A stretch of DNA of 64,000 nucleotides from Pseudomonadota bacterium (GCA_021827205.1 JAKAWV010000008.1:1-64000), one strand, 5' to 3'. Numbered from the stretch's first letter, positions 16,079 through 27,853 are shown. Numbers and translations: made by a program. Notes: a model not told the origin generated them from the letters alone.

Positions 16079-17187
16079 GCTGGCGCGCGCTGGGTGCACT
16101 GTTCGCGGTCGCGCTGTTGCTGCTGCTGCTGGATGCATTCGGTCCCGGCCGTCACGCGCCGCTGCCTTCCGCCGGCGTGGCCGGGCAACCGCTGCTGCCG
16201 CGATTGGCCGCCAACATCGGGCGCGTCACGCGCATCGAAGTGCAGCCGGCGCGAGGCGCCAGCGTGAGCCTGCTGCGCAGCACGCGCGGTTGGTGGGTGC
16301 AGCAGCTTGGCGCGCCGGCCGATGCCACGCTGGTACAGAACTGGCTGGCGCGGCTGGCGCGCACGCGCATCCTCGAGGCCAAGACGCGTTTGGCCGCGCA
16401 GTATGCGCTGCTCGGCGTGGCCAATCCCGGCCTGCCGGGCGCGGGACTGGCATTGCAACTGTCCAGCCCGCAGGCCTTGCCGCAGTTGCTGATCGGCCAC
16501 TACGACGCGCGCCAGGAAGGCACCTTCGTGCGCCTGCGCGGGCACGCGCAAAGCCTGCTGGTCGCAGGTGATGTCACGCCGCCGAGTCGTGCGGTGAACT
16601 GGATGCAGCATCCGCTGCTGTCGCTGCCCGCCGATGCGGTGCTGCAGATCGACCTGATCGGTCCGGGCGGCGCGCGTTTCCTGATCGATCGCAGCCTCGA
16701 TGGCGCGCCGCGCGTGGTGACGGCGCCGCATGGTTTGCGTCAGCCCCTGGCGCTGGGTTCGCTGTTGTTGGGCATCTTCGATGGCCTGGATTACAGCGGC
16801 GTGTATGCGCGCATCGCCACGCCGCCGCAAGCATTGCAATTGCGCGCGCTGCTCAGCGATGGCAGCCTGCTGACGCTGAGCGCATGGCGCGGCCAGGATG
16901 GCCATGCGCTGGGCAATATCGGTATTCAGGCGCCGGTCGGTGGTCTGCCGCCCGAGGCCGCGGCCGGATTGGCGCGCACTGCCGCGCGCGTGCGGGCGCA
17001 CACCTGGCAACTGGCACCGGGCACCTGGTCGTTGCTGCGCGACGCGCTGGATGCCAAGGCCACGCGACCGCCGCCCGCGCTACCCGTCACGCCGCCGTCT
17101 GCGGCGTCGAGCCGGACGCCCGCGCAGGCGGTGTTGCGGCCGCCACCCACGGCGGCCGCATGGGCGGCTTGGCGCGGCGCGCCATGA
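16075..17187 (+). CDS. DUF4340-like protein of the ABC operon
   Basis: A 370-residue protein with an N-terminal membrane anchor (LGALFAVALLLLLLDAF) and an extracytoplasmic region with repeated beta-rich units. The order RVTRIEVQPARGASVSLL, GWWVQQL and LLQIDLIGPGGARFLI fits the DUF4340 family, whose genes usually follow GldG-like genes. A Pro/Ala-rich tail ends the protein. ATGA overlaps with both neighbours suggest a single translation-coupled unit. Confidence 0.75.
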   Translation: MSWRALGALFAVALLLLLLDAFGPGRHAPLPSAGVAGQPLLPRLAANIGRVTRIEVQPARGASVSLLRSTRGWWVQQLGAPADATLVQNWLARLARTRILEAKTRLAAQYALLGVANPGLPGAGLALQLSSPQALPQLLIGHYDARQEGTFVRLRGHAQSLLVAGDVTPPSRAVNWMQHPLLSLPADAVLQIDLIGPGGARFLIDRSLDGAPRVVTAPHGLRQPLALGSLLLGIFDGLDYSGVYARIATPPQALQLRALLSDGSLLTLSAWRGQDGHALGNIGIQAPVGGLPPEAAAGLARTAARVRAHTWQLAPGTWSLLRDALDAKATRPPPALPVTPPSAASSRTPAQAVLRPPPTAAAWAAWRGAP

Positions 17188-17594
17188 GCGAACGGTCGCG
17201 CCCATCCGCCGCGGCGCGCGCGCCGAGTAGTCGCTTCGAGGCTTGGGCCGTGGCCGTTTTCGGCGCCAGCGCGGTGGCGCTGGGCGCGCTCGGCGCGCAC
17301 GCGCTGCAAGGTCATCTGTCCGCGCCGCTGCTGGCGGTGTGGCACACCGCGGTGGAGTACCAGTTCTGGCATGCGTTGGCACTCGCGCTGGTGATTCTGG
17401 CGGCGCCCGCTGGCCGTGCGCGGCAAGTGGCGCGCAACGCGCTGATGCTGGGCATGCTGCTGTTCTGCGGCAGTCTGTACGCGCTGGCGCTGGGTGCGCC
17501 GCGCTGGATCGGGCTGATCACGCCGTTCGGCGGCGTGGCCTTGATCATCGGTTGGCTGGCGCTCGGTGCCGCGTGTTTGCGGCGCCAAGGCTGA
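17184..17594 (+). CDS. DUF423 family membrane protein
   Basis: The 136-residue protein has four membrane helices and the DUF423/YgdD signature: ALGALGAHALQGHLS, then VEYQFWHALALAL and LGAPRWIGLITPFGGVALIIGWLAL. Function is unknown for this widespread family. It overlaps the DUF4340 gene by ATGA, but DUF423 genes are also found alone, so a link with the ABC system is not certain. Confidence 0.9.
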   Translation: MSERSRPSAAARAPSSRFEAWAVAVFGASAVALGALGAHALQGHLSAPLLAVWHTAVEYQFWHALALALVILAAPAGRARQVARNALMLGMLLFCGSLYALALGAPRWIGLITPFGGVALIIGWLALGAACLRRQG

Positions 17595-17693
17595 GCACCG
17601 CAGCATGCCTGCGGCGCCTGGCTTGAGCACAGTACGAGCTGCGGCGACAATCACGCCGGCCCGCCGCTTGCGGCGCGCACCGGGGATGGCAAC

Positions 17694-18344
17694 ATGACGA
17701 CACGCACGCCGCGCGGGTTCGATCTGGCAGTCGCGCATGCGCACCTGCGCCGCAGCGATGCGCGCCTGGCGCGCTGGATGCGTCGCATCGGGCCGCTTGA
17801 ATTCGATTTCAGCGCGCGCTTCAACAGCGTCGACGCGCTGGCGCGCTCGATCCTGCACCAGCAATTGTCCGGCAAGGCCGCGGCCACGATTACCGCGCGC
17901 GTGGTCGCGCTGATGCCACGTGCGCAGATCAGCGCGGCGGGGCTGGATGCGCTGCCGGATGAAGCGTTGCGCGCCGCCGGGGTTTCCGGCAACAAACTGG
18001 CGGCGCTGCGCGATCTGGGCGCACGCGCGCAGGCCGGTGCGATTCCCGACGCGGCCGCGCTGGGACGCATGAGCGATGCGGCCATCATCGAGGCGCTGAC
18101 GCCGGTGCGCGGCATCGGCCGCTGGACCGTGGAGATGCTGCTGATGTTCCGCCTCGGGCGCCCGGATGTGCTGCCGCTGGACGATCTGGGCGTGCGGCAG
18201 GGCGCGGCGCTGGTCGATGAACTGGACAGGCCGCCCAGCGCACGCGCGCTGGCCGAGCGTGGTGCCTGCTGGGCGCCGTACCGCAGCCTGGCCGGATTTT
18301 ATCTGTGGCGCGTGGTCGCGCATGCACGTGGCGAACGCGCGTGA
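17694..18344 (+). CDS. DNA-3-methyladenine glycosylase II-like protein (AlkA family)
   Basis: The 216-residue HhH-GPD glycosylase has SILHQQLSGKAAATI at about 57-71, the helix-hairpin-helix LTPVRGIGRWTVEMLLMF, and the catalytic Asp in VLPLDDLGVRQG. It lacks the N-terminal AlkA domain of E. coli, which fits the shorter AlkA2/Mag-type enzymes. It removes alkylated purines from DNA to start base-excision repair. The next gene's ATG overlaps its TGA. Confidence 0.9.
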   Translation: MTTRTPRGFDLAVAHAHLRRSDARLARWMRRIGPLEFDFSARFNSVDALARSILHQQLSGKAAATITARVVALMPRAQISAAGLDALPDEALRAAGVSGNKLAALRDLGARAQAGAIPDAAALGRMSDAAIIEALTPVRGIGRWTVEMLLMFRLGRPDVLPLDDLGVRQGAALVDELDRPPSARALAERGACWAPYRSLAGFYLWRVVAHARGERA

Positions 18345-19957
18345 TGGATAGCAGCGCGCTGCTGACGACGTTTCGCAGCGACAGTCAGCGTCTGGGCGTG
18401 GGCGGTGCCTACGACAACTTGTTGCGCGCGCTGCTCGCCGCCTTGCCGCGCGCGGACGACTGGTCGGCGCTGGTGCAGGGCTTGCTGCAGCAGCAGGCCG
18501 CGGGCGCCGCCATCGCGCTGGCCGAGCAGGGCTTGCAGCGCCACCCCGAACAGATCGAGCTGCGTTATCTGCTGGGCAACGGCCTGCGCATGGTCGATGA
18601 GCGGCACGCCGCCGAGCGCGAGCTGCGCGCGGTGCTGGCAGTGCAGCCGACGCACGCCGGCGCGGCGGCTTCACTGGCGCATTTGCTGCGCAGCGAAGGG
18701 CGACTGCAAGCGGCGGCCCAGGTGGCGCTGGACTCACTGCCAGCGTTGCCGACCGACGCGCAGTGGCGCGATGCGCTGGCCTTCATGCGCGAATGCGACG
18801 ATGCGCGCGCTGCGCTGGATCTCGCCCGGCGTGCACTCAAGCAGGTGCCCGAGGATGGTGGAATGCACGCCGCCGCCGGCGAGCTGGCGCTGGAGTTGGG
18901 CCGCTTCGAACAGGCGCGCGTGCATTTGCGCCGCGCGCTGGCCATGCAGCCGCAGTTCGCTTCGGGCTGGCTGCGGCTGGCCGCGGCGCATCGCTTCCAG
19001 CAGCTCGACGAAGCCGATGCGCGGTTGATCGAGCGGGCCGCGCACGCATCCGATCCGTCCAGCGAGGCCGGCATCGCCGCGCGTTTCGCCTGGGCCAAGG
19101 TGCTGGCCGATGTCGGCGCGTTCGATCAGGCCGTGCCGCAGCTGCGCGCCGCCAACGCGGCCATGCGCCCGCGCGTGGAGTGGTCGGCGCGTGGCTTCGA
19201 TGCCTTCGTGCAGCGTCAGATCGTGCAGCCCGCGCCACCGCCGCAAGCGCAGCGGCTGGGCTTTGCCCCGGTGCTCATCGTCGGCTTGCCGCGCACCGGC
19301 ACCACGCTCACCGCCAGTCTGCTGGCGCGGCATCCCGAGGTGCGCAATCGCGGTGAGCTGAACTGGCTGGCGCAACTGGCCTTGCACGTCGAAACCGGCG
19401 GCCGGCAGGTCGCGCAGATGCGCGAATCCGCGACGCTGTACGCGGCGCAACTGCGTCGCGACGATGCGCCGGCGCGCGTGATCGTGGACAAAAACCCGCT
19501 CAACTTTCGTCACCTGGGCATGGCCGCGGCGCTGCTGCCCGGGCTGCGCGTGATTCATTGCCAGCGCGGCGCGCGTGCTACCGCGCTGTCGATTTATCGG
19601 CAGATGTTCGCGCATGAGGACAACGGCTATGCCTACGATTTCGCCGACATCGCCGCGTTCGCGCGCGGCGAGGCGCGGCTGATGCGGCACTGGCGCGCCA
19701 CGCTGCCGGTGCCTTTCTACGCACTGGATTACACGCGTCTGGTCAGCGACACCGCCGCGGTGCTGGCCGAGTTGCATGCGTTTCTCGATCTGCCCGATGC
19801 GGCCGTTGGCGCGGCGTCAACGGCGTCCGAGTCGATCCGTACCGCCAGCGTCTGGCAGGCACGGCAGAAAGTGCATCGTGATGCGCTCGATGCGTGGAAG
19901 CCCTGGGCGCCGTATCTGCCGGAGCTGCTGGATACGATTCCCGAGTCGTGGGCGTGA
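18344..19957 (+). CDS. TPR-repeat sulfotransferase
   Basis: The 537-residue protein has an N-terminal tetratricopeptide region (about 40-300, with repeated LxxLGNxLRxxxxxxxAE patterns) and a C-terminal sulfotransferase domain. The domain has the PAPS-binding loop [19 protein letters not shown] near residue 312 and the 3'-phosphate motif [18 protein letters not shown]. These bacterial TPR-sulfotransferases are common in Xanthomonadales; a few relatives modify tyrosines or small molecules, and the substrate here is unknown. It overlaps the glycosylase gene by one base and ends 10 bases before miaA. Confidence 0.88.
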   Translation: MDSSALLTTFRSDSQRLGVGGAYDNLLRALLAALPRADDWSALVQGLLQQQAAGAAIALAEQGLQRHPEQIELRYLLGNGLRMVDERHAAERELRAVLAVQPTHAGAAASLAHLLRSEGRLQAAAQVALDSLPALPTDAQWRDALAFMRECDDARAALDLARRALKQVPEDGGMHAAAGELALELGRFEQARVHLRRALAMQPQFASGWLRLAAAHRFQQLDEADARLIERAAHASDPSSEAGIAARFAWAKVLADVGAFDQAVPQLRAANAAMRPRVEWSARGFDAFVQRQIVQPAPPPQAQRLGFAPVLIVGLPRTGTTLTASLLARHPEVRNRGELNWLAQLALHVETGGRQVAQMRESATLYAAQLRRDDAPARVIVDKNPLNFRHLGMAAALLPGLRVIHCQRGARATALSIYRQMFAHEDNGYAYDFADIAAFARGEARLMRHWRATLPVPFYALDYTRLVSDTAAVLAELHAFLDLPDAAVGAASTASESIRTASVWQARQKVHRDALDAWKPWAPYLPELLDTIPESWA

Positions 19958-19967
19958 GTGGCGGCGC

Positions 19968-20945
19968 ATGAGCAAGGCCGGTGCCGCGTTACCGCCCGCG
20001 ATCTTCCTGATGGGCCCCACCGCCAGCGGCAAGACCACGCTCGCCTGTGCGCTGGCCAAGCGCTTTCCACTGGCGCTGATCAGCGTCGATTCGGCGCTGG
20101 TGTATCGCGGCATGGATATCGGCACGGCCAAGCCCGACGCCGCCACGCTGGCGCGCTACCCGCACGCGCTGCTGGATGTGCGCGACCCGGCGCAGCCTTA
20201 CTCGGCCGCAGAATTCCGCGCCGATGCGTTGCGCGAGATGCAGGCCGCGCAGGCGGTCGGGCGCGTGCCGCTGCTGGTCGGCGGCACCGGCTTGTACTTT
20301 CGCGCGCTGCAGCGCGGCCTGTCGCCGCTGCCCGAAGCCGATCCCGCGCTGCGCGCGCAGTTGACCGCCGAGGCCGCCGTGCGCGGCTGGCCGGCGCTGC
20401 ACGCGCGCCTCGCCGCGCTGGATGCGGCGGCCGCGCAACGCATCCGGCCCACCGATGCGCAGCGCATCCAGCGTGCGCTGGAGGTGATCGCGTGCAGCGG
20501 CGAGCCGCTCAGCGTGTTGCAGCAGCGCGGTGGTGAAGCCTTGCCGTGGCGCGTGCTGAAGCTGGCGTTGCTGCCGCAGGATCGCGCAACGCTGCGCCAG
20601 CGCATCGCGGCGCGCTTTGACGCGATGCTGGGCGCAGGTTTTCTGGATGAGGTGCGGCGCCTGCGCGCACGCGGCGACTTGCATGCCGAGTTACCGGCCT
20701 TGCGCGCGGTGGGTTATCGCCAGGCCTGGGCGTATCTGCGTGATGCGACCGATTTCGCCGAGTTCCGCATGCAGGCCATCCACGCCAGCCGGCAATTGGC
20801 CAAGCGTCAGCTCACTTGGTTGCGTGCCGAGACCGACATTCATGCGCTGGAACCGTTTGCCGCTGATCTGCTCGCGCGCGCCGCGGCGCTGGTGCATGAC
20901 TTTCTTGGCGCCACGGATCGCGGCAGCGCCGCAGGCTTGCGTTAA
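19968..20945 (+). CDS. miaA: tRNA dimethylallyltransferase MiaA
   Basis: The 325-residue protein starts MSKAGAA at ATG 19968. It has P-loop [38 protein letters not shown] and AVGYRQAW, all diagnostic of MiaA. It adds the isopentenyl group to A37 of tRNAs reading UNN codons. The miaA-hfq-hflX-hflK-hflC order matches E. coli, but mutL and amiC, which normally precede miaA, are located 38 kb away. Confidence 0.97.
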   Translation: MSKAGAALPPAIFLMGPTASGKTTLACALAKRFPLALISVDSALVYRGMDIGTAKPDAATLARYPHALLDVRDPAQPYSAAEFRADALREMQAAQAVGRVPLLVGGTGLYFRALQRGLSPLPEADPALRAQLTAEAAVRGWPALHARLAALDAAAAQRIRPTDAQRIQRALEVIACSGEPLSVLQQRGGEALPWRVLKLALLPQDRATLRQRIAARFDAMLGAGFLDEVRRLRARGDLHAELPALRAVGYRQAWAYLRDATDFAEFRMQAIHASRQLAKRQLTWLRAETDIHALEPFAADLLARAAALVHDFLGATDRGSAAGLR

Positions 20946-21020
20946 ACTCTCGGCGTTGGGTCGGGACCGTCGCCGGTGCGACGTGCTCTTTTGGCCGGCC
21001 CGCGTGCGAGGGGTAGTCAA

Positions 21021-21284
21021 ATGTCAAAAGGACAATCGCTGCAGGATCCGTTTTTGAACGTATTGCGCCGCGAACGCATTCCGGTGTCGGTGTACCTGGT
21101 CAACGGCATCAAGTTGCAGGGCACCATCGAATCGTTCGACCAGTTCGTGGTGCTGCTGCGCAACCAGGTCAGCCAGATGGTTTACAAGCACGCCATTTCC
21201 ACCGTGGTGCCGTCGCGCGCGGTGCGCGTGGGCAACGAAGACGACGCCGGGAGCGCGTCCGAAGCACAGGACGACAAGACCTGA
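21021..21284 (+). CDS. hfq: RNA chaperone Hfq
   Basis: The 87-residue protein has the Sm1 motif ([20 protein letters not shown] with [16 protein letters not shown]) and Sm2 ([12 protein letters not shown]). It forms the hexamer that pairs small RNAs with mRNAs. The acidic C-terminal tail is short ([16 protein letters not shown]). GAGGGG lies about eight bases before the ATG. Confidence 0.97.
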   Translation: MSKGQSLQDPFLNVLRRERIPVSVYLVNGIKLQGTIESFDQFVVLLRNQVSQMVYKHAISTVVPSRAVRVGNEDDAGSASEAQDDKT

Positions 21285-21289
21285 AAACC

Positions 21290-22579
21290 CTGTTCGAACG
21301 TGGCAAGAAAGGCGAACGCGCGCTGCTGGTGTTGCCGCACGCGCGCAACGGCAGCGATGCCGAAGCCGACGCGCGCGAGTTCGAGGAACTGGCGCGCTCG
21401 GCCGGCGCGGAAGTGCTGGAACGCATTGGTGCGCGCGTCGATGCGCCCAATCCGCGCTTCTACATCGGCAGCGGCAAGGCCGACGAAATCAAGACCCTGA
21501 TCGCGGCACTGGACGCCGATCTGGTGCTGGTCGATCACGCGCTCAGCCCGGTGCAGGAGCGCAATCTCGAAGCGCATCTTGGCGTGCGCGTGGTCGATCG
21601 TGCCGGGCTGATCCTGGACATCTTCGCGCAGCGCGCGCGCTCGCACGAAGGCAAGCTCGAGGTCGAGCTGGCGCAACTCAAGCACCTGGCCACGCGCCTG
21701 GTGCGCGGCTGGACCCATCTCGAGCGCCAGCGCGGCGGCATCGGCATGCGCGGCCCCGGCGAAACCCAGCTGGAAACCGACCGCCGCCTGCTTGGCGAGC
21801 GCGTCAAGCAACTGCAGCGCCGGCTCGACAAGGTGCATACGCAGCGTGGTCAGCAGCGCCGCGCGCGCCTCGATGCCGGTGTGCGGCGCGTGGCGCTGGT
21901 CGGTTATACCAACGCCGGCAAATCGACCCTGTTCAACGCACTGACCAGCGCGGATGTTTACGCCGCCGACAAGCTGTTCGCCACGCTTGATCCCACCGTG
22001 CGACGCATCGTGGACCTGGGTTGCGGCCCGGTGGCGCTGGCCGATACGGTCGGTTTCGTGCGCAAGCTGCCACACGATCTGGTGGCCGCATTTCGCGCCA
22101 CGTTGGCCGAGGCGCGCGACGCCGATCTGCTGCTGCACGTCACCGACGCTGCGGACCCCGAGCGCGAGCAGCACATCCGGGTGGTCAACGAGGTACTCGA
22201 GGAAATCGGCGCCGGCGCGGTGCCCCAGTTGCAAGTCATGAACAAGATCGATTTGCTGGATCGGCAGCCGTCGCTGGATCGCGATGGCGCCGGCGATGCG
22301 CAGCGCGTGTGGCTGGCCGCGGCGCGCGAGTCCGGGCTGGATTTGCTGCGCAGCGCGCTGGGTCAGCGCCTGGGCGGCGCACGCGTGCGCGGCGAGCTGC
22401 ATCTCGATGCGGACGCTGGACGCCTGCATGCGCGGCTCAAGGTGCTGGGCGCGCTCGCCGCGGAGCACTTCGACGACCGCGGCTGGCATTTGCAGATCGA
22501 CGCGCCGCGCAGCGTGCTGGAGCCGCTGCGCGCCCATGCTGGCGCCGCGCTGAATGCGCTGCTGGGGCCGCTGCCGTGA
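21290..22579 (+). CDS. hflX: GTPase HflX
   Basis: The protein has the HflX N-domain (GSGKADEIKTLI, HALSPVQERNLEAHL), the linker GGIGMRGPGETQLETDRR and a TrmE-like G domain (GYTNAGKSTLFN; DTVGFVRKLP; NKIDLL). It is a ribosome-binding GTPase that splits stalled ribosomes. The first ordinary start codon is GTG at 21329, but that would drop the conserved opening LFERGKKGERALLV. No ATG, GTG or TTG precedes it in frame, so CTG at 21290, or CTG at 21281 overlapping the hfq stop as CTGA, is a likely start. I annotate from 21290 because family members begin MFER/MFDR. Confidence 0.93.
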   Translation: MFERGKKGERALLVLPHARNGSDAEADAREFEELARSAGAEVLERIGARVDAPNPRFYIGSGKADEIKTLIAALDADLVLVDHALSPVQERNLEAHLGVRVVDRAGLILDIFAQRARSHEGKLEVELAQLKHLATRLVRGWTHLERQRGGIGMRGPGETQLETDRRLLGERVKQLQRRLDKVHTQRGQQRRARLDAGVRRVALVGYTNAGKSTLFNALTSADVYAADKLFATLDPTVRRIVDLGCGPVALADTVGFVRKLPHDLVAAFRATLAEARDADLLLHVTDAADPEREQHIRVVNEVLEEIGAGAVPQLQVMNKIDLLDRQPSLDRDGAGDAQRVWLAAARESGLDLLRSALGQRLGGARVRGELHLDADAGRLHARLKVLGALAAEHFDDRGWHLQIDAPRSVLEPLRAHAGAALNALLGPLP

Positions 22580-22822
22580 ACCTGGTCTTTCGCCGCGCGC
22601 ACCCCGGCAGACGTGCGCAGGCTGCTAAAATGCCGCGGCTGCGCGACGCATGCCCTTCGGGACGTGCGTGGTGCGTGCCGCCTGGTGATGCTGCATCGCT
22701 TCCCGCGCAGTGGTCCTGTACGGCGTCGAACCCGAGCGGCACGGCGGCTTCGATTGCGTACGCTGGTGCAGCCTGTGCGCGGTGCGCGCAGCCCTGAACA
22801 TTCATTTGACGAGTGACACGAC

Positions 22823-23956
22823 ATGGCCTGGAATGAACCCGGCGGCGGCCAACGCGACCCATGGGGACGCGGTACTGGTGGCGGCAAGGGCCCCGATTTG
22901 GAGGCCTGGCTGAAGCGTTTGCGCCAGCGTCTCGGCAATTTTCGCGGCGGCGGTGCTGGCGGCGTGGGCACGATCATCGTCGCCCTGCTGCTGGCTTGGC
23001 TGCTGTTCGATTCGTGGGCCGTGATCAATGCCAGTCAGGTTGGCGTGGTGACGCGCTTCGGCGCCTATGATCGCACGCTGCCGCCCGGCTTCCATTTCGT
23101 GCTGCCGCGGCCGTTTGAAAACGTGCGCAAGGTCGACATGACCTCGGTGCGCTCGGTCTCGGACAAGATGCAGATGCTGACCAAGGACGAGAACATCGTG
23201 CAGGTCGATTTCAACATCCAGTACCAGGTCAACAACGCCGAGCAGTATCTGTTTTCGATGCAGAATCCTGACGAGGCCGTGCGCCAGGCCGCCGAGGCCG
23301 CGGTGCGGCGCGTGGTCGGCGCCAGCACCATGGATACGATCCTGTCCGGCGAGGGCGCGGCCATGGTGGCGGCCACGCAACAGTCCCTGCAGCAACTGCT
23401 GAACAGCTACAACACCGGCATCACCATCACCGAGGTCAATTTCCAGAACATTTCGCCGCCGGCCGAGGTGAAAGCCGCGTTCGACGACGTCAACCGCGCG
23501 CGCGAAGACAAGCAGCGCATCGAGGACGAGGCCAAGGCCTACGCCAGCAAGATCCTGCCCGAGGCGCGCGGCAACGCGGCGCGCATCGTCGCCGGCGCGC
23601 AGGCCTACGAGATCACGCGCGAGGTGCGCGCGCAAGGTGATTCGCAGCGTTTCCTGGCCATGCTCAAGGAATACCGCGCCGCGCCCGCGGTGACGCGCAA
23701 GCGCCTGTGGCTGGAAACCATCGAACAGGTCATGGCCGCCAACACCAAGGTGGTCGATGAGGGCACGGGCCGCAACCTGATCTACCTGCCCCTGCCGCAC
23801 TCCGGCGGCGCGCCCGCGCCGGCCACGCCCACGGCACTGCTGCCGGGCGTGGGCGCTGAATTGCAGGCGCCCGCGGCCAGCAGCAGCTCGGCGGCGGTGC
23901 CGCAAAGCGCGGTTCCGATCAGCGCGTCCGGCAGCACGCAAGGAGGTCAGTCATGA
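22823..23956 (+). CDS. hflK: FtsH protease modulator HflK
   Basis: The 377-residue protein starts MAWNEPGGG, typical of HflK, with a Gly-rich head, one membrane segment (TIIVALLLAWLLFDSW), and a SPFH/Band-7 domain (VGVVTRFGAYDRTLPPGFHF). HflK and HflC form a large periplasmic-side complex around FtsH. A 243-base gap separates it from hflX and shows no further gene. Confidence 0.96.
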   Translation: MAWNEPGGGQRDPWGRGTGGGKGPDLEAWLKRLRQRLGNFRGGGAGGVGTIIVALLLAWLLFDSWAVINASQVGVVTRFGAYDRTLPPGFHFVLPRPFENVRKVDMTSVRSVSDKMQMLTKDENIVQVDFNIQYQVNNAEQYLFSMQNPDEAVRQAAEAAVRRVVGASTMDTILSGEGAAMVAATQQSLQQLLNSYNTGITITEVNFQNISPPAEVKAAFDDVNRAREDKQRIEDEAKAYASKILPEARGNAARIVAGAQAYEITREVRAQGDSQRFLAMLKEYRAAPAVTRKRLWLETIEQVMAANTKVVDEGTGRNLIYLPLPHSGGAPAPATPTALLPGVGAELQAPAASSSSAAVPQSAVPISASGSTQGGQS

Positions 23957-24816
23957 GCAAGCCCATCCTCATCGCCATCGCCGTGTTGCTGGTGCTGCTC
24001 GGTTACAACAGCATGTTCACCGTGCGCCAGGATCAGTCGGCATTGCTGTTGCAGTTCGGGCGCATCGTGCGCAGTAACTACAAGCCGGGCCTGCATTTCA
24101 AGCTGCCCTTCGTGCAGGAAGACGTGAAATTCGACAAGCGCATCCTTACCCTCAATGCGCAGCCGGAGCGCTACTTCACCGCCGAAAAGAAAGTCGTCAA
24201 CGTCGATTTCTACGTGAAATGGCGCGTGGCCAATCCGGCGCTGTTCTACCAGTCCACCGCGGGCAGCGAGACGCAGGCCGAGGCGCGCCTCAGCCCCATG
24301 GTCAAGGACGCGTTGCGTTTCGAGTTCAGCGCGCTGCCGCTGGATGAACTGGTGTCGGGTGGCCGCAACGATGTGACCAAGCGCGTGCGCGATCAGGCCA
24401 ATACCTCGGCCATGCGCACGCTGGGCGTGCAGATCGTCGATGTGCGCATCAAGCAGATCGACCTGCCCGAGTCGGTCAGCGAGTCGGTATTCAAGCGCAT
24501 GAGCGCCGAGCGCATGAGCCTGGCCAACGCGTTGCGTTCCAGCGGCGAGGAAGCCGCCGCCAAGATTCGCGCCGACGCCGACAAGCAGGCCCAGGTGCTG
24601 GTGGCGCAAGCCGATAGCCAGGCCTCGGAACTGCGCGGCCAGGGTGATGCGCAGGCGGCTGAAACCTACGCCAAAGCCTACGGTCAAGATCCGAAGTTTT
24701 TCGTCTTCTACCGCTCGCTGGAAGCCTACCGGCGCAGTTTCGGTCAGGGCCACGGCGTGCTGCTGCTGAAGCCCAATTCCGAGTTCCTGCACTACTTCGA
24801 CGCGCCGGGTCAGTGA
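23953..24816 (+). CDS. hflC: FtsH protease modulator HflC
   Basis: The 287-residue SPFH protein has an N-terminal anchor (ILIAIAVLLVLLGYNSMF), the Band-7 start VRQDQSALLLQFGRIV, and a coiled coil rich in Ala/Glu (EEAAAKIRADADKQAQVLVA). It overlaps hflK by ATGA, as expected for two subunits made in equal amounts. ATG 23953 follows AGGAGG, a strong ribosome-binding site. Confidence 0.96.
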   Translation: MSKPILIAIAVLLVLLGYNSMFTVRQDQSALLLQFGRIVRSNYKPGLHFKLPFVQEDVKFDKRILTLNAQPERYFTAEKKVVNVDFYVKWRVANPALFYQSTAGSETQAEARLSPMVKDALRFEFSALPLDELVSGGRNDVTKRVRDQANTSAMRTLGVQIVDVRIKQIDLPESVSESVFKRMSAERMSLANALRSSGEEAAAKIRADADKQAQVLVAQADSQASELRGQGDAQAAETYAKAYGQDPKFFVFYRSLEAYRRSFGQGHGVLLLKPNSEFLHYFDAPGQ

Positions 24817-26322
<1,506 letters not shown>

Positions 26323-26341
26323 GCTGATCGAAACGAGCGAT

Positions 26342-27853
26342 TCAAGTGGTCGCGCGCCGGATGCTTTTGCGTGCCGATGCTGGTTTGGCCGCGACTTCTG
26401 CTGACTCCGCTACGCCCGCCACGCAGGCGCGATTGCGGCCTTCGTGCTTGGCCCGGTACAGCGCCTGATCAGCCTGCGTCACCAGCAGCCGCGCGTTGTG
26501 CTGTGGCATCGGCATCAGGCTGGCCGCGCCGACGCTGAGTGAAACCCGGCCCAGCGTGGTGGCGGCGTGCGCGATGCGCGCGGCGAACACGGTTTTGCGC
26601 ACGCGCTCGGCCACGGCCAGCGCCATGGCGGCATCCAACCCGGGCAGGACGATCGCGAACTCCTCGCCGCCATAGCGCGCGAACACGCTGTCCTCGTCGC
26701 GCAGCGCGCGCCGGATCAACGCGCCCACGCGGCTCAGGCACGCGTCCCCGGCGGGGTGGCCATAGTGATCGTTGTAGGCCTTGAAGTGGTCGATATCGGC
26801 GATCAGCATGCCCAGCGGCTGCTGCTGCGCTTTCGCCAAGCGCCACGCGGTGCGCAGCGCCTGCTCGAAGCCGCGCCGGTTCTCGGCGCCGGTCAATTCA
26901 TCGGTGCGGCTGAGCTTGTCCAGGCTATGGTTGCTGCGCTTGAGCCGCGTGTTGACGCGCGCCAGCTCGGTGGCCAGGGCGTCAGCCTTGCGGTTCAAGC
27001 GGGTCAGTTGCGCCTGCAGCAGGCGCAGATGCAGCACGCCGCCGATCTGATCGGCGAGAACATCGAGCACTTCGCGCACCTCGGCGGTGAAACTCTCGGC
27101 GCTGGGACTCTCCAGGTTGAGCAAGCCGAGAATCGCACCGGCGTGCTTGATCGGAATCAGCAGCTCGGCCTGGGTCAGGGTGTTGCCGACCACGTATTCG
27201 GCTTCACCGTGGACATCGGGCACATACAGCGTGCGCTGCAGGCGCAGCGCCTTGCCGGTGAGGCCGCGTTGCGCCGACCACAAACTGCCCGGTGTCAGCG
27301 CGAACTGGGTCGAGTTGCCGGCGGCGGCGCGCAGACGCCAGCGTGTATCCGATTCGCGCAGGATCAGCGTTGCCAGGCTCAGACTGAAGCGCTCGCGCAG
27401 GTAGGCGATCACGCCAGCGAGCAGCACGTCGAGGTCGTCCTCGAACAGCAGCACGTGCGAGAGGTCCAGCATCAGGTCGGCCAGGCTGGCGCGTGCGTGC
27501 AGGCGCTCCAGCGCCAGCCGGCGTGCCAGTCCGGGCAGCATCGGGCGCAGCAGTGTCGCCAGCCGTTGCCGGGCAACGGACGAATCATGCTTGATGCGCA
27601 GCAGCGCCAGCAGCGTGCCGTCCGGCGCCAGCACGCGCAGGCTGCGCGCGTGGCGCGCGCGTGGTGCCGGCAGCTCGATGTCGTGGCGCAGCAACTCGAC
27701 GCGCGCTCCGGGATGCTGCGCGTGCAGTGCGCGCCGCAACTGCATCATCCAAAGCGCGGTATCAGTGGTGTCGTGCAGCGCCAGGCGTAGCGCGCAGGCC
27801 GCCTCCGCCGGACCGGATCGGCGTGCAGGCATGCTGGTTGGACGTTGGCTCAT
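26342..27853 (-). CDS. GAF-domain diguanylate cyclase
   Basis: From ATG 27853 the protein has 503 residues; ATG at 27904 is an alternative 17 codons upstream. A GAF-like domain (about 125-285; PIKHAGAILGLLNLES) is followed by a coiled coil (about 285-315) and a GGDEF domain with RTDELTGAENRRGF and the active motif RYGGEEF at 395-399. It should make cyclic di-GMP. The inhibitory RxxD site at its usual spacing is not matched: RDED lies one residue too far upstream, so feedback control is uncertain. It is convergent with purA and not in an operon. Confidence 0.9.
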   Translation of the reverse strand: MSQRPTSMPARRSGPAEAACALRLALHDTTDTALWMMQLRRALHAQHPGARVELLRHDIELPAPRARHARSLRVLAPDGTLLALLRIKHDSSVARQRLATLLRPMLPGLARRLALERLHARASLADLMLDLSHVLLFEDDLDVLLAGVIAYLRERFSLSLATLILRESDTRWRLRAAAGNSTQFALTPGSLWSAQRGLTGKALRLQRTLYVPDVHGEAEYVVGNTLTQAELLIPIKHAGAILGLLNLESPSAESFTAEVREVLDVLADQIGGVLHLRLLQAQLTRLNRKADALATELARVNTRLKRSNHSLDKLSRTDELTGAENRRGFEQALRTAWRLAKAQQQPLGMLIADIDHFKAYNDHYGHPAGDACLSRVGALIRRALRDEDSVFARYGGEEFAIVLPGLDAAMALAVAERVRKTVFAARIAHAATTLGRVSLSVGAASLMPMPQHNARLLVTQADQALYRAKHEGRNRACVAGVAESAEVAAKPASARKSIRRATT

